A stretch of DNA of 48,847 nucleotides. It comes from an uncultured Cryomorphaceae bacterium (GTDB taxonomy: Bacteria > Bacteroidota > Bacteroidia > Flavobacteriales > Schleiferiaceae). The notes beneath the pieces are model-generated. The model was not told the DNA's origin and ran no database searches. It worked only from the letters and a program-made list of their open reading frames with translations. Below are positions 8,020 through 16,850 of the stretch, piece after piece. A program made the translations under genes and the position numbers. The stretch covers positions 1-48,847 of the forward strand of contig CAJWKU010000012.1 of the NCBI GenBank assembly GCA_913043005.1, written 5' to 3'. Position 1 is the stretch's first letter, and the number at the start of each line of letters is the position of its first letter.

Positions 8020-9702
8020 TTATAATACCACGAATCTTGAGGTCATAATTCCTTTATTTCTGAACGCAATAGTTATGTGATAAACTCCAGGTTGAAAAAA
8101 TAAATCATTCAATCGAACTAATTCATTTCGATTTGAATTAACATATCTATCGTATGAAAAAATGGTTCTTCCGCAGAAATCAGATATTTGTATCAAAGCA
8201 TGCCCACCTTCTCGCAAAAACAGGTTAAAATTTTGATCCCCTGAGAAACCAGGATTAGGATAAACAACAATCTGAACAGTAGAATCTATAATTTCAATAG
8301 GATTGATAGAAGTGTCCTGCGCTGTGCAATTTATACCTACCGGTAAATTATTGTCTAACCATTCCCACCTGTCGACTATAAAGTCTCTCATTAAGTTGAT
8401 CTCTTGCTGATAAGAGGTAGCGATTGGATCTGGATATACCCAAATTTGCTGACCAAATATTGGCCATCGATTAAAATGACGGCCTCTTGCTTCCTGGGTC
8501 TCACTAGCATAACTGAACATTTTTTGGAATATTTTAGACTCGCTCCAAACGGAACCCCGCAAATATTGCCATCTACATCCAACTTCATTTCTAAATAGGC
8601 TATCAGTCATCAATCGACTCCACCAAAATGGAACTGGCCATTGTCCAGCTGGGCATACAGTTTCTAATTCGTATGCAAAACCTTCGGTGGATTCTGCATC
8701 GCAAAAATTTGCATTACCAAATGCCAGATCAAAATCCCAAAGAGGTCCCGCATGAACTCTTCCGTCGAGATCGCTTCTATTTTTATGAAAATAAGAGGAA
8801 ATTCTGTAAGCATCTACATTTCGATTGATTTCATTAACGAGCAAAAAATCAACAAAAGAAGAAGGCTCTAAAAATCTTCTATATCCATTAATTGTATCAT
8901 CAAAGTTTTCTGAGGCAATTGCCATCTCCATGCTATCCACATAAGATGTAATATAACTTCTCTGTGAGTTGGTGATATCATCACTTTTCGGATAAACACC
9001 CTGAAAACTGACTGAGCTACCCGATCGAGATGGATAAAATAAATTTGAGGCATAACTCGATACCCAAGAAAAATCACTCGAACTTTGTTTATCAATTTTA
9101 AAAATATACCCCCCAGAAAGATTTATACCATCATTCTCGTCATTCTCCAACTTTTTTATAGCAACTCTTTGGGAATCTCTTTTGATCTTTTCAACCAAAA
9201 CATATATTCCAAAATACTCGGTATTTATCCATACTTCTACAAATTTAGTTTTGGGAGACCAGCCTCCAGTTTCTCTTGCTAAATCGTAGGTTAGAACGTT
9301 TCTCATCAAAGATTTATCATAAAATGTAGAGTATAGCACCCAATCAGATTCCTCGGGCATACCCAGCAACTCTAGCTTCCGATCTGTTCCATCAAAATTT
9401 CTTGTTTCAACAGTCATGGATTTCATCGGGAACATCTGAGAACTCTGACCTCTATACTCCACGCCTATAAAACCCATGTCATGTGGAGATTGACTCAAGT
9501 CATTTCTCGATCCATCTGTATTCCAATAAACCGCCCATTGTGCTTGGATTTTAGGCTCATCTACAATAGCATTTCCCATCGTGAAAATACTAATAATCGG
9601 AAGATCGCTACTCCAGTTTAATGGCTGTGAAATAGCCCTGAAATTCGACAGAACGATAAAAAATATTACAATAGCAGGTTGATAATAATTTCTTTGAAAC
9701 AT
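8020..9702 (-). CDS. CotH kinase-family protein with T9SS type A sorting domain
   Basis: I use the ATG at 9702, which gives a clear signal peptide (MFQRNYYQPAIVIFFIVLSN). An upstream TTG at 9738 would add twelve polar residues. The 560-residue product carries the CotH fold: MKSMTVETRN, LLGMPEESDWVLYSTFYDKS, RNVLTYDLARETGG, FGIYVLVEKIKRD, and the conserved acidic motif GPLWDFDLAFGN. CotH is an atypical protein kinase family known from Bacillus spores. The last roughly 80 residues (VYPNPGFSG onward, with GVYHITI near the end) are a T9SS type A sorting domain, so the protein is exported and probably surface-attached. It lies divergently from the glucan locus; no functional link is shown. Confidence 0.85.
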   Translation of the reverse strand: MFQRNYYQPAIVIFFIVLSNFRAISQPLNWSSDLPIISIFTMGNAIVDEPKIQAQWAVYWNTDGSRNDLSQSPHDMGFIGVEYRGQSSQMFPMKSMTVETRNFDGTDRKLELLGMPEESDWVLYSTFYDKSLMRNVLTYDLARETGGWSPKTKFVEVWINTEYFGIYVLVEKIKRDSQRVAIKKLENDENDGINLSGGYIFKIDKQSSSDFSWVSSYASNLFYPSRSGSSVSFQGVYPKSDDITNSQRSYITSYVDSMEMAIASENFDDTINGYRRFLEPSSFVDFLLVNEINRNVDAYRISSYFHKNRSDLDGRVHAGPLWDFDLAFGNANFCDAESTEGFAYELETVCPAGQWPVPFWWSRLMTDSLFRNEVGCRWQYLRGSVWSESKIFQKMFSYASETQEARGRHFNRWPIFGQQIWVYPDPIATSYQQEINLMRDFIVDRWEWLDNNLPVGINCTAQDTSINPIEIIDSTVQIVVYPNPGFSGDQNFNLFLREGGHALIQISDFCGRTIFSYDRYVNSNRNELVRLNDLFFQPGVYHITIAFRNKGIMTSRFVVL

Positions 9703-9768
9703 CTCAGTCGTACTTCTCAAGTGAGTTTTATACTTCAATACTTTTTTATTTTGGATACAACAAAAGTC

Positions 9769-9803
9769 TTAAATCTTTTGTTAAAGAATAGACAAAGATT
9801 TAA
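9769..9803. repeat. Inverted repeat in the divergent CotH/SusC intergenic region
   Basis: TTAAATCTTTTGT (9769-9781) and ACAAAGATTTAA (9792-9803) are inverted copies with one extra T in the left arm and a ten-base spacer. Both arms read AAATCTTT(T)G outward, so the pair could be an operator or two facing -7-like boxes. No binding protein is suggested by the sequence. Confidence 0.4.
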
Positions 9804-9836
9804 ATCAAAAGCCGAATTAATTATATGAGTTTCATT

Positions 9837-9953
9837 ATGAACAATTTATTTGTTATTGGTGTATTTTTTACACTTAGATCAATTGCTGATGTTTCAAATC
9901 ACGAAATGAGACTAAACGCACTGCCCCTGTTGAAAAAATCCACAAATAGTTAG
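9837..9953 (+). CDS. Possible 38-residue small ORF upstream of susC
   Basis: An ATG at 9837 opens a 38-codon frame with a hydrophobic N-terminal part (MNNLFVIGVFFTL) and a Lys-containing tail, ending at a TAG 46 bases before the SusC start. It could be a leader peptide or simply a chance frame in AT-rich DNA. Apart from this and the inverted repeat, I see nothing else in the 297 bases between the CotH gene and susC. Confidence 0.2.
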   Translation: MNNLFVIGVFFTLRSIADVSNHEMRLNALPLLKKSTNS

Positions 9954-9999
9954 ATATACTTTAAGTGAAATTTGTAACTTAGCCCTAATTATTGTACTT

Positions 10000-12900
10000 A
10001 TGACTATTACTCAAACTATACGTAAAGCAATCCTAATCGCAGGATTTGCACTATTTGGATTTGCAGCAAACGCTCAAGTTAGCGGAACAATCAAAGATGC
10101 TGATTCGGGCGAACCTTTGCCGTCAGTATCAGTAAAAATTAAAGGCACTAACCAGGCGACAATATCGAATTTCGATGGATTCTTTGAGTCAACTGCCAAA
10201 CCTAATTCAACTTTAATCTTCTCTTCCCTGGGGTATGTATCAAAAGAGATTCTAGTTAATAAACTGAATGAGCAGCTGAACATCCTTTTAGCAGAAGACA
10301 AGGAAGGGAATGAATTAGAGGAAGTTGTTGTTGTTGGATTTGGAACCCAGAAAAAAAGTAATGTGACCGGTGCTATATCCTCAGTAAAAGCTAAAGACCT
10401 AGAAAATATGGCCCTGCCCAGGGTTGAGCAAGCACTTCAAGGAAGAACTTCCGGAGTCGTAGTTGTTCAGAGCTCAGGCCAGCCAGGAGCTGGATCTGTT
10501 GTTCGTATCCGTGGAACATCTTCAATTAATGGTTCAGACCCTCTCTATGTTGTAGACGGTGTAGTTATTGGTGGGGGAATCGATTTCTTAAACCCAAATG
10601 ACATCGCGTCTATTGAAGTGTTGAAAGATGCTGCTTCTGCGGCTATTTATGGTTCTAGATCTGCAAATGGTGTTGTCATCGTTACTACGAAAAATGGATC
10701 TGGTAAGAAGAAAATGGAAGTTTCCGTAAATCGTTACACTGGAGTTCAAAACCCTTGGAAAAAAGTTCCGGTACTAAACTCTTCTCAATATGCAATGATT
10801 CAAAATGAGATGAATGTGGCAGCGGGTCTTCCTGCAATTTACAGCAATGTATCAGATCTTGGAGTAGGAACAGATTGGCAAGACGCTGTTTTCAATAAAA
10901 ACGCTCAAATAAATACAACTGACGTATCTATTGCGGGTGGACATTCTAAAGGGTCTTATTTTGCATCGGTTTCCAACTTTGAACAAGATGGAATTGTTGC
11001 TCCAGATGCATCGAATTATAAAAGATTCTCTGCGAGACTGAATACTGTAACTCATGTAAATGAGAGATTTACGGTTGGTTGGAATGCTACTTATACGCAC
11101 AACGAATCTAGAGGTGTTTCAGAAAATTCAGAATTCGGATCACCACTCGGTCGTGCTCTTAATATAGATCCCCTTACTCCTGTTTATGAAACAGACATAA
11201 ATGTATTATCTCAAGCCCCTTACACGGTTGCTGGAGAATTAAGACACAATCTTGTTAGAGGACCAAATGGTGAATATTTTGCCATCTCCCCGAGAGTAAC
11301 CAGCGAAATTGTAAACCCTGTAGCGGGTTTTCAAAACGCAGATGGATATGGTTGGGCTGATAAGTTTGTGAATAGCACTTACGCAGAATTCAAGATCACA
11401 GATCGCTTGAAAATTCGTTCTTCAATTGGTATTGACTTAGCCTTTTGGGGTGGGCAAAATTTCACCCAACCCTTTTACTTGAATGCAACAAACTATTTAG
11501 ATACTAATAACGTAAGCATGAACTTTAATAGAGGCTTTACATGGATTTGGGATAACTCTATATCTTATGATTGGGCAATTGGGAATCATAATTTTGACAT
11601 AATTGCTGGCCACTCGGCACAAGAGGTCAATGGCAGGTACTTAAGTGGAAGTAAAATGGATGTTCCTACGCAAATTGCTGATGACGCCACAATTGATTAT
11701 GCAAGGAATATTGAGTCGATGCAAGTAGGAGGCGGAAAATGGGAACGCTATGCTATTGAATCCTATTTTACACGTTTAAACTATAATTATCAAGATAAAT
11801 ATGTTGCAACCGCAATAATGCGAGCAGATGCTTCAGTTCGTTTTGGTCCGAATTTCAGATGGGGCTATTTCCCTTCCGTATCTGCGGGATGGAATCTCCA
11901 TAATGAGGATTTTTGGAGCGATGACTCGAAGATACAATCCCTTAAAATTAGAGCGGGATATGGATTAAATGGTAGTGATGCTGCAGGTTCATTAGAATAT
12001 GCATCAACAATATCTGGTGGAAGAGCATACACCTTTGGATATGGAGAACGAGTAACTAATGGAACATCACCCTCTCAAGTATCTAATCCAGACCTAAGAT
12101 GGGAAAGTGTTGCGCAGACTAATATTGGTATTGACGCGACATTCTTCAAGAATTTCCGTGCAACAATTGACGTTTTTCGCCGGCAAACCAATGGAATGAA
12201 AATCAGACCGACCTTACCTGATTATATTGGTAACGAGGCGGCTACGGCAAATGTAGGAGTTATGTTGAACCAGGGTGTTGAACTAGAATTTGGTTGGGCC
12301 AAGACACTGGCGAATGAACTTTATTTGAACTTTAGCGGTAATGTGAGTTTCTTGCAAAACAAGGTTGTTTTAATAGGTAACGAAAGCGGATTCCTTCAAG
12401 GCGCTGGATGGGGACCGCAGGGGCTTCAAATTACACGAACAACAGAAGGGTTACCAATCGGATACATTTATGGCTACCAAACGGACGGAATATTCCAAAA
12501 CCAAGGAGAGGTAAGTGCATATATCTTAACAGATAGTTTGGGGGTTTCGGCAGTTGGTCAGCCCGATGCAGTTGCGGGTGATTTTAAATTCAAGGATACC
12601 AATGGAGATGGAGTTATAAACGCAGATGATAGAACTATAATTGGTAACCCAACCCCAGATTTCACTTTTGGTTTTACTGCTAATGCAGCATTCAAAGGAT
12701 GGGATCTCTCAATTTTTCTCCAGGGAATGGCTGGCAATGATATTTACAATGCCACAAGACGTTATGATCTCCCAACAGCAAATATGCCAGCTTCGGCTTT
12801 AAATAGATGGACAGGAGAAGGCTCAACCAATGAATATCCAAGACTAACAATGAATGATGTAAATAGAAACTATGCCCGATCTTCGGACTTCTATGTTGAA

Positions 12901-13134
12901 GATGGCAGTTTTGCACGTATCAAAAACTTCCAATTAGGATATAACTTCAAAACCGCACTTCTTGACAAGCTGGGTATCATAAAATGCAGAGCGTATTATT
13001 CTGGAAACAATTTATATACCCTCACGGGTTACTCTGGCTTTGACCCAGAGATAGGCTCTGGAGTGGGTATTGATCGTGGAATTTATCCACAAGCTAGAAC
13101 ACACAGTATAGGTATTAACATTTCTTTTAAATAA
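10000..13134 (+). CDS. SusC/RagA-family TonB-linked outer-membrane transporter
   Basis: 1044 residues, the usual SusC size. A signal peptide ends near residue 25 (FAANAQ). A carboxypeptidase-regulatory-like domain follows (VSGTIKDADSGEPLPSVSV, about 26-110), then a TonB box-like acidic/Val stretch. The plug domain has the SusC hallmarks GRTSGVVVV, VRIRGTSSINGSDPLYVVDG and ASAAIYGSRSANGVVIVTTK. The rest is the 22-strand barrel, ending in the aromatic GINISFK. With SusD it forms a lidded importer that passes oligosaccharides to the periplasm using TonB energy. Enzymes further down suggest beta-glucan oligosaccharides as cargo. It is the first gene of the locus. Confidence 0.97.
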   Translation: MTITQTIRKAILIAGFALFGFAANAQVSGTIKDADSGEPLPSVSVKIKGTNQATISNFDGFFESTAKPNSTLIFSSLGYVSKEILVNKLNEQLNILLAEDKEGNELEEVVVVGFGTQKKSNVTGAISSVKAKDLENMALPRVEQALQGRTSGVVVVQSSGQPGAGSVVRIRGTSSINGSDPLYVVDGVVIGGGIDFLNPNDIASIEVLKDAASAAIYGSRSANGVVIVTTKNGSGKKKMEVSVNRYTGVQNPWKKVPVLNSSQYAMIQNEMNVAAGLPAIYSNVSDLGVGTDWQDAVFNKNAQINTTDVSIAGGHSKGSYFASVSNFEQDGIVAPDASNYKRFSARLNTVTHVNERFTVGWNATYTHNESRGVSENSEFGSPLGRALNIDPLTPVYETDINVLSQAPYTVAGELRHNLVRGPNGEYFAISPRVTSEIVNPVAGFQNADGYGWADKFVNSTYAEFKITDRLKIRSSIGIDLAFWGGQNFTQPFYLNATNYLDTNNVSMNFNRGFTWIWDNSISYDWAIGNHNFDIIAGHSAQEVNGRYLSGSKMDVPTQIADDATIDYARNIESMQVGGGKWERYAIESYFTRLNYNYQDKYVATAIMRADASVRFGPNFRWGYFPSVSAGWNLHNEDFWSDDSKIQSLKIRAGYGLNGSDAAGSLEYASTISGGRAYTFGYGERVTNGTSPSQVSNPDLRWESVAQTNIGIDATFFKNFRATIDVFRRQTNGMKIRPTLPDYIGNEAATANVGVMLNQGVELEFGWAKTLANELYLNFSGNVSFLQNKVVLIGNESGFLQGAGWGPQGLQITRTTEGLPIGYIYGYQTDGIFQNQGEVSAYILTDSLGVSAVGQPDAVAGDFKFKDTNGDGVINADDRTIIGNPTPDFTFGFTANAAFKGWDLSIFLQGMAGNDIYNATRRYDLPTANMPASALNRWTGEGSTNEYPRLTMNDVNRNYARSSDFYVEDGSFARIKNFQLGYNFKTALLDKLGIIKCRAYYSGNNLYTLTGYSGFDPEIGSGVGIDRGIYPQARTHSIGINISFK

Positions 13135-13139
13135 GCACT

Positions 13140-14654
13140 ATGAATATTCATTTAAAATATGTAATCACATCTGTTGCGCTGAGTATAACCATTGGTTCAT
13201 GCTCTCGTGACTTTTTGGATGTAAAACCGGTTGGCAGAACTCTTGAAGTCAATCATTATCAAAATCAAGAACAAGCTTTTGAAGCACTAGTTTCGATATA
13301 TGATGTTTTGCAATGGAATGATCAAAATGGTTACACCATGCAACATCTTTTAATGAATGTTGCTTCTGATGACACTTATGCCGGAGGAAGTGATGCCTCT
13401 GATCAACCTTCTTGGGTAGCAACGAATAACTTCACCTTCGATCCTAACCTGGGTCCGCATTCAGGCTTTTGGAAAAAAGCATACAGAGGAATTTTTAGAG
13501 CGAATTATTATATTCAACTTATTGATGATGTGCCTAACACCTCTGAGGCGTTTAAAACAAGAACGAAGGCAGAAGCAAAATTTTTACGTGCTAAATTCTA
13601 TTTAGATCTGATGCGTTTCTTCGGAAATGCTCCCCTAATCACCGAGCCTCAAGGAGCAGACGACTATTTTAAACTAAATATTCCTGGCCCAAGTGGTTTA
13701 ATGACGCAAATTGCAACGGATTTAACGGATGCAATTCTTGACCTGCCAGGAACAGTCTCTGGCAATGAGATGGGGCGTGTTACAAAAAGTGCTGCTCAAG
13801 CTCTTTTAGCAAGGGCGTATCTATTCTCAAATGACGCCTCAAAAATGGCTGATGTTGCCTCCCTGTGTGAAGATGTCATTAATTCAAATTTGTACTCTTT
13901 AGAACCAAATTTTGCAGATATTTTCGATCGTCAGCATGAGTATGGAGTAGAATCAATTTTTGAGATTGCTTATACCGAATCATCTCTTCAAGGTTGGTGG
14001 CAATTTGGTTCTGGTGGAGGAGAAGGAAATGTTGGCACACAATTCATCGGTATGCGGGACTACAATGGCCCCACTTATGCTACTGGATGGGGATTTTGCC
14101 CGATAAGTACCGACTTAGTTTCTGCGATGTCAACGGACCCGCGGTTCACACACACAGTTATTGATGCTGCTGCACTTCAAGGAGCTTCATACACTGCAGG
14201 ATATCAAAATACAGGTTACTTCATGAAAAAATATGCTCCTATTCAGGCAAATGCAGCACTTGATGGTGATGTAGCATTAAACTGGGGAACAAATACACGT
14301 ATGATAAGATATGCTGATGTATTGTTAATGGCAGCAGAAGCTCTAGCAAGAACGAACTCTGAATCTGCGGCATTGGGATATTTAAACCAAGTAAGAAATA
14401 GAGTGGGATTACCAGCAAGAAGCTCCTCAGGAGCTCAACTCTTGGAAGATATTTATGAAGAACGGAGGTTTGAACTTGCTCTAGAAGGCCATAGATTTCA
14501 TGACTTAATTAGAACTGGAAAAGCAGTTGAAGTTCTTGGATCTGAGGGATATCAGTCCCATAATCAATGGTTCCCGATACCACAAAATGAAATTGACGCG
14601 AGTACTGATGCAAGCGGAAACCCGGTACTCACTCAAAACCCAGGTTACAACTAG
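13140..14654 (+). CDS. SusD/RagB-family glycan-binding lipoprotein
   Basis: 504 residues beginning five bases after susC. The lipoprotein signal ends at GSC (Cys21). SusD hallmarks follow: FLDVKPVGR at the mature N-terminus, AEAKFLRAKFYLDLMRFFG in the TPR region, AAQALLARAYLF, then IRYADVLLMAAEALAR and LNQVRNRVGLP. The C-terminal block is EDIYEERRFELALEGHRF, DLIRTG and the final W-F-P-I-P. SusD caps the SusC barrel from outside and binds the incoming oligosaccharide. Together with susC this pair defines the polysaccharide utilisation locus. Confidence 0.97.
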   Translation: MNIHLKYVITSVALSITIGSCSRDFLDVKPVGRTLEVNHYQNQEQAFEALVSIYDVLQWNDQNGYTMQHLLMNVASDDTYAGGSDASDQPSWVATNNFTFDPNLGPHSGFWKKAYRGIFRANYYIQLIDDVPNTSEAFKTRTKAEAKFLRAKFYLDLMRFFGNAPLITEPQGADDYFKLNIPGPSGLMTQIATDLTDAILDLPGTVSGNEMGRVTKSAAQALLARAYLFSNDASKMADVASLCEDVINSNLYSLEPNFADIFDRQHEYGVESIFEIAYTESSLQGWWQFGSGGGEGNVGTQFIGMRDYNGPTYATGWGFCPISTDLVSAMSTDPRFTHTVIDAAALQGASYTAGYQNTGYFMKKYAPIQANAALDGDVALNWGTNTRMIRYADVLLMAAEALARTNSESAALGYLNQVRNRVGLPARSSSGAQLLEDIYEERRFELALEGHRFHDLIRTGKAVEVLGSEGYQSHNQWFPIPQNEIDASTDASGNPVLTQNPGYN

Positions 14655-14702
14655 ACCTAAAATTATTAAATAACCAGAATTATTAACATAAATCAAAAGA
14701 AA

Positions 14703-15614
14703 ATGAAATTCACGAATAAAGTTTTACTATTTGCATCGATGACTCTAGTAGGTTTATCTGGATGTAACCCAGACCCAGACCCAGTTGAGCCCACTCTTCC
14801 GGTTGCCTCCTTCACTTGGTCCTTTGCAGTTGATTCAGTTGGAGACATAGACTCTAATACAGTTGACCTTGTCAGCACAGCGACAGGAAGTCCATTTTTA
14901 TATGACTGGTCAGCTTCAAACGGATCAACCATCTCAGGAGAAACAGCTACTATCTTTTTCCAAGATGCTGGGGTCTACACAATAACTCACACAGTATTTA
15001 ATGCAGCAGGTCAAGCATCTGATTCCACTCAGATTACTATTGCCAATACGGCATCTAATCTTCCTTGTGTTGGGGCCGTTCAAAGTTTGACGGATTGCGG
15101 AAGTAGAACTTGGAAAATGGCTTTTGCTGACTCAGCTCTATGGGTCGGTCCTGCTGATGGTTCCGCCACATGGTGGCAAATTGGAACCGCTGGAATTCAA
15201 GGAAGAAGTTGTCTTTGGAATGATGAATGGATATTTGATATAAATGGTTCTATGGAATATAAAACAAACGGTGATGTATGGAGTGAAGGTTATGTTGATC
15301 CAAACCCTGAGACCTGTCTTACTGACGCTGATGTTCCCTCTACAACACAAGCATGGCTTTCAGGGAACCACGCTTTTGAAATTATTGCTCCAGCAGCTGC
15401 AGGTCAGCCTACCAAGTTAAAAGTTCTTGGTAATGGTGCTTTCATGGGTCTATGTAAGGTTATTAATGGCAGTGAAGTCCCTGGAGGTCCACCTGCTTCT
15501 TCAGTTACTTATGATATCAGAAATATTGTTCAAGTAGGTACAAAGCGTTATCTCGAGCTTGAGATCAACTACACGGTTGGAATCTGGCGATTCGTGTTTG
15601 AATCAGAAGACTGA
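14703..15614 (+). CDS. PKD-domain surface lipoprotein, probable glycan-binding protein of the locus
   Basis: 303 residues with a lipobox LSGC (Cys21) followed by a short Pro/Asp linker. Residues about 30-120 form a PKD domain (ASFTWSFAVDS through GVYTITHTVFNAAG). The rest is a beta-rich, Trp-rich domain (SRTWKMAFADSALWVGP, CLWNDEWIFDING, ending IWRFVFES). I recall this arrangement from lipoproteins placed just after SusD in marine beta-glucan loci, where they act as surface glycan-binding proteins. That role is inferred from position and aromatic content; no catalytic motif is visible. It sits between susD and the GH16 gene and is probably co-transcribed with them. Confidence 0.75.
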   Translation: MKFTNKVLLFASMTLVGLSGCNPDPDPVEPTLPVASFTWSFAVDSVGDIDSNTVDLVSTATGSPFLYDWSASNGSTISGETATIFFQDAGVYTITHTVFNAAGQASDSTQITIANTASNLPCVGAVQSLTDCGSRTWKMAFADSALWVGPADGSATWWQIGTAGIQGRSCLWNDEWIFDINGSMEYKTNGDVWSEGYVDPNPETCLTDADVPSTTQAWLSGNHAFEIIAPAAAGQPTKLKVLGNGAFMGLCKVINGSEVPGGPPASSVTYDIRNIVQVGTKRYLELEINYTVGIWRFVFESED

Positions 15615-15621
15615 AAAATAG

Positions 15622-16788
15622 ATGATTAAAAACATCATTCCTATAGTATTTCTAGGTTTTGGCATTTCATGCCAAAACCCTGAAATGCCTTTACTCTTAG
15701 TCGAAGATGTAGAGATAATGGAACGTGATGTTAATCATATCCACTCTCATAGGGTAACGATTTCAGATTCATTTAATAAGGATATATCGTTCCAATGTCA
15801 GACCACAGGGGTGACAGCCACCGCGGGAGAGGACTTTACTCATTTTGAAGGAATGATTACAATTCCAAAAGGGGAAACGACAGCAGAAATCAGTGTCCCT
15901 ATCCTAACCGATACTCTTATGGAATCTGATGAAGTTATTTGGCTCGGTTTCTCGAATCCAACAAATGTGAGAATTCAGGATGGTCTATCGGAAATAAAAA
16001 TCATGAACGATGACACATTTATGGTCAATGATGATACTTCAGGATACTACTCCCCCCTATCGTATCCAGGAAAATCTCTTGTGTGGTCAGAAGAATTTGA
16101 TCAGGCTTCGCTAGATATGAATTCATGGAATTACGAAACCGGAGGTTATTGGTATAATAATGAGATTCAATATTACCGTGGAGGATCAGCCAACACTGCG
16201 CTCCAAAATGGGAAATTAGTTATCACTGCTAAAAAAGAAACTTATCAAAATAGGGAGCACACCTCTGCTAGGCTGACTACAGAGGGTAAGGTAGAATACA
16301 AGTATGGTCGCATCGATGTTCGAGGGAAATTTCCCAAGGGCCAAGGAATATGGCCAGCAATCTGGCTTTTAGGAAATGATCATTCTAGTGTCGGTTGGCC
16401 TGCTTGTGGCGAATTAGATATGGTAGAATTATTAGGACATACGCCTCAAACTGTACATGGTTCGATTAATTACGGACCTCAAGGAAATTCATGGGCTCAC
16501 ACAAAAACTACTTCATACTCACTTCCTGCTTCAGAAGGAGATTTTTCCGATAAGTATCATGTTTTTAGTATTTTATGGGAAGAAAATAGCATAAAATATT
16601 ATGTTGACGATAATCTCTACACAACATATACCCCCAACAACATAGTGAGTGGACAAGCCTGGAGATTTAACCATCCGTTCTTCTTCATTTTAAACGTTGC
16701 AGTTGGAGGAGATTGGCCAGGTAACCCCGATCCAACAACAACATTTCCTCAACAAATGCTAATTGATTATATTCGCGTATTCCAATAG
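15622..16788 (+). CDS. GH16 endo-beta-1,3-glucanase (laminarinase-like) lipoprotein with Calx-beta domain
   Basis: 388 residues with a lipobox FGISC (Cys17). Residues about 25-135 form a Calx-beta domain (TAGEDFTHFEGMITIPKG, SDEVIWLGFSNP, IKIMNDD). The GH16 domain runs from about 150 to the end. It has W-S-E-E-F-D near its start, RGKFPKGQGIWPAIWLLG, and the catalytic motif ELDMVELLG with nucleophile Glu264, Asp266 and acid/base Glu269. The extra residue in ExDxxE is the beta-bulge form typical of laminarinases. It likely cuts beta-1,3- (or mixed) glucan at the cell surface before uptake. It begins eight bases after the PKD lipoprotein. Confidence 0.93.
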   Translation: MIKNIIPIVFLGFGISCQNPEMPLLLVEDVEIMERDVNHIHSHRVTISDSFNKDISFQCQTTGVTATAGEDFTHFEGMITIPKGETTAEISVPILTDTLMESDEVIWLGFSNPTNVRIQDGLSEIKIMNDDTFMVNDDTSGYYSPLSYPGKSLVWSEEFDQASLDMNSWNYETGGYWYNNEIQYYRGGSANTALQNGKLVITAKKETYQNREHTSARLTTEGKVEYKYGRIDVRGKFPKGQGIWPAIWLLGNDHSSVGWPACGELDMVELLGHTPQTVHGSINYGPQGNSWAHTKTTSYSLPASEGDFSDKYHVFSILWEENSIKYYVDDNLYTTYTPNNIVSGQAWRFNHPFFFILNVAVGGDWPGNPDPTTTFPQQMLIDYIRVFQ

Positions 16789-16850
16789 CCTCATTTTTAA
16801 AACATTAACGATAACTCAATAATAACTCAACAACTAAATAACCCTAATAA

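Noticed and set aside
9703-9738. TTG at 9738 as start of the CotH-family gene
   Set aside because: It adds twelve polar residues ahead of a good signal peptide that begins with an ATG at 9702.
9930-9982. Promoter for susC
   Set aside because: TATACTTTA and TAACTTAG are only partial matches to the -7 consensus and neither has a TTTG at the right distance, so no promoter is called.
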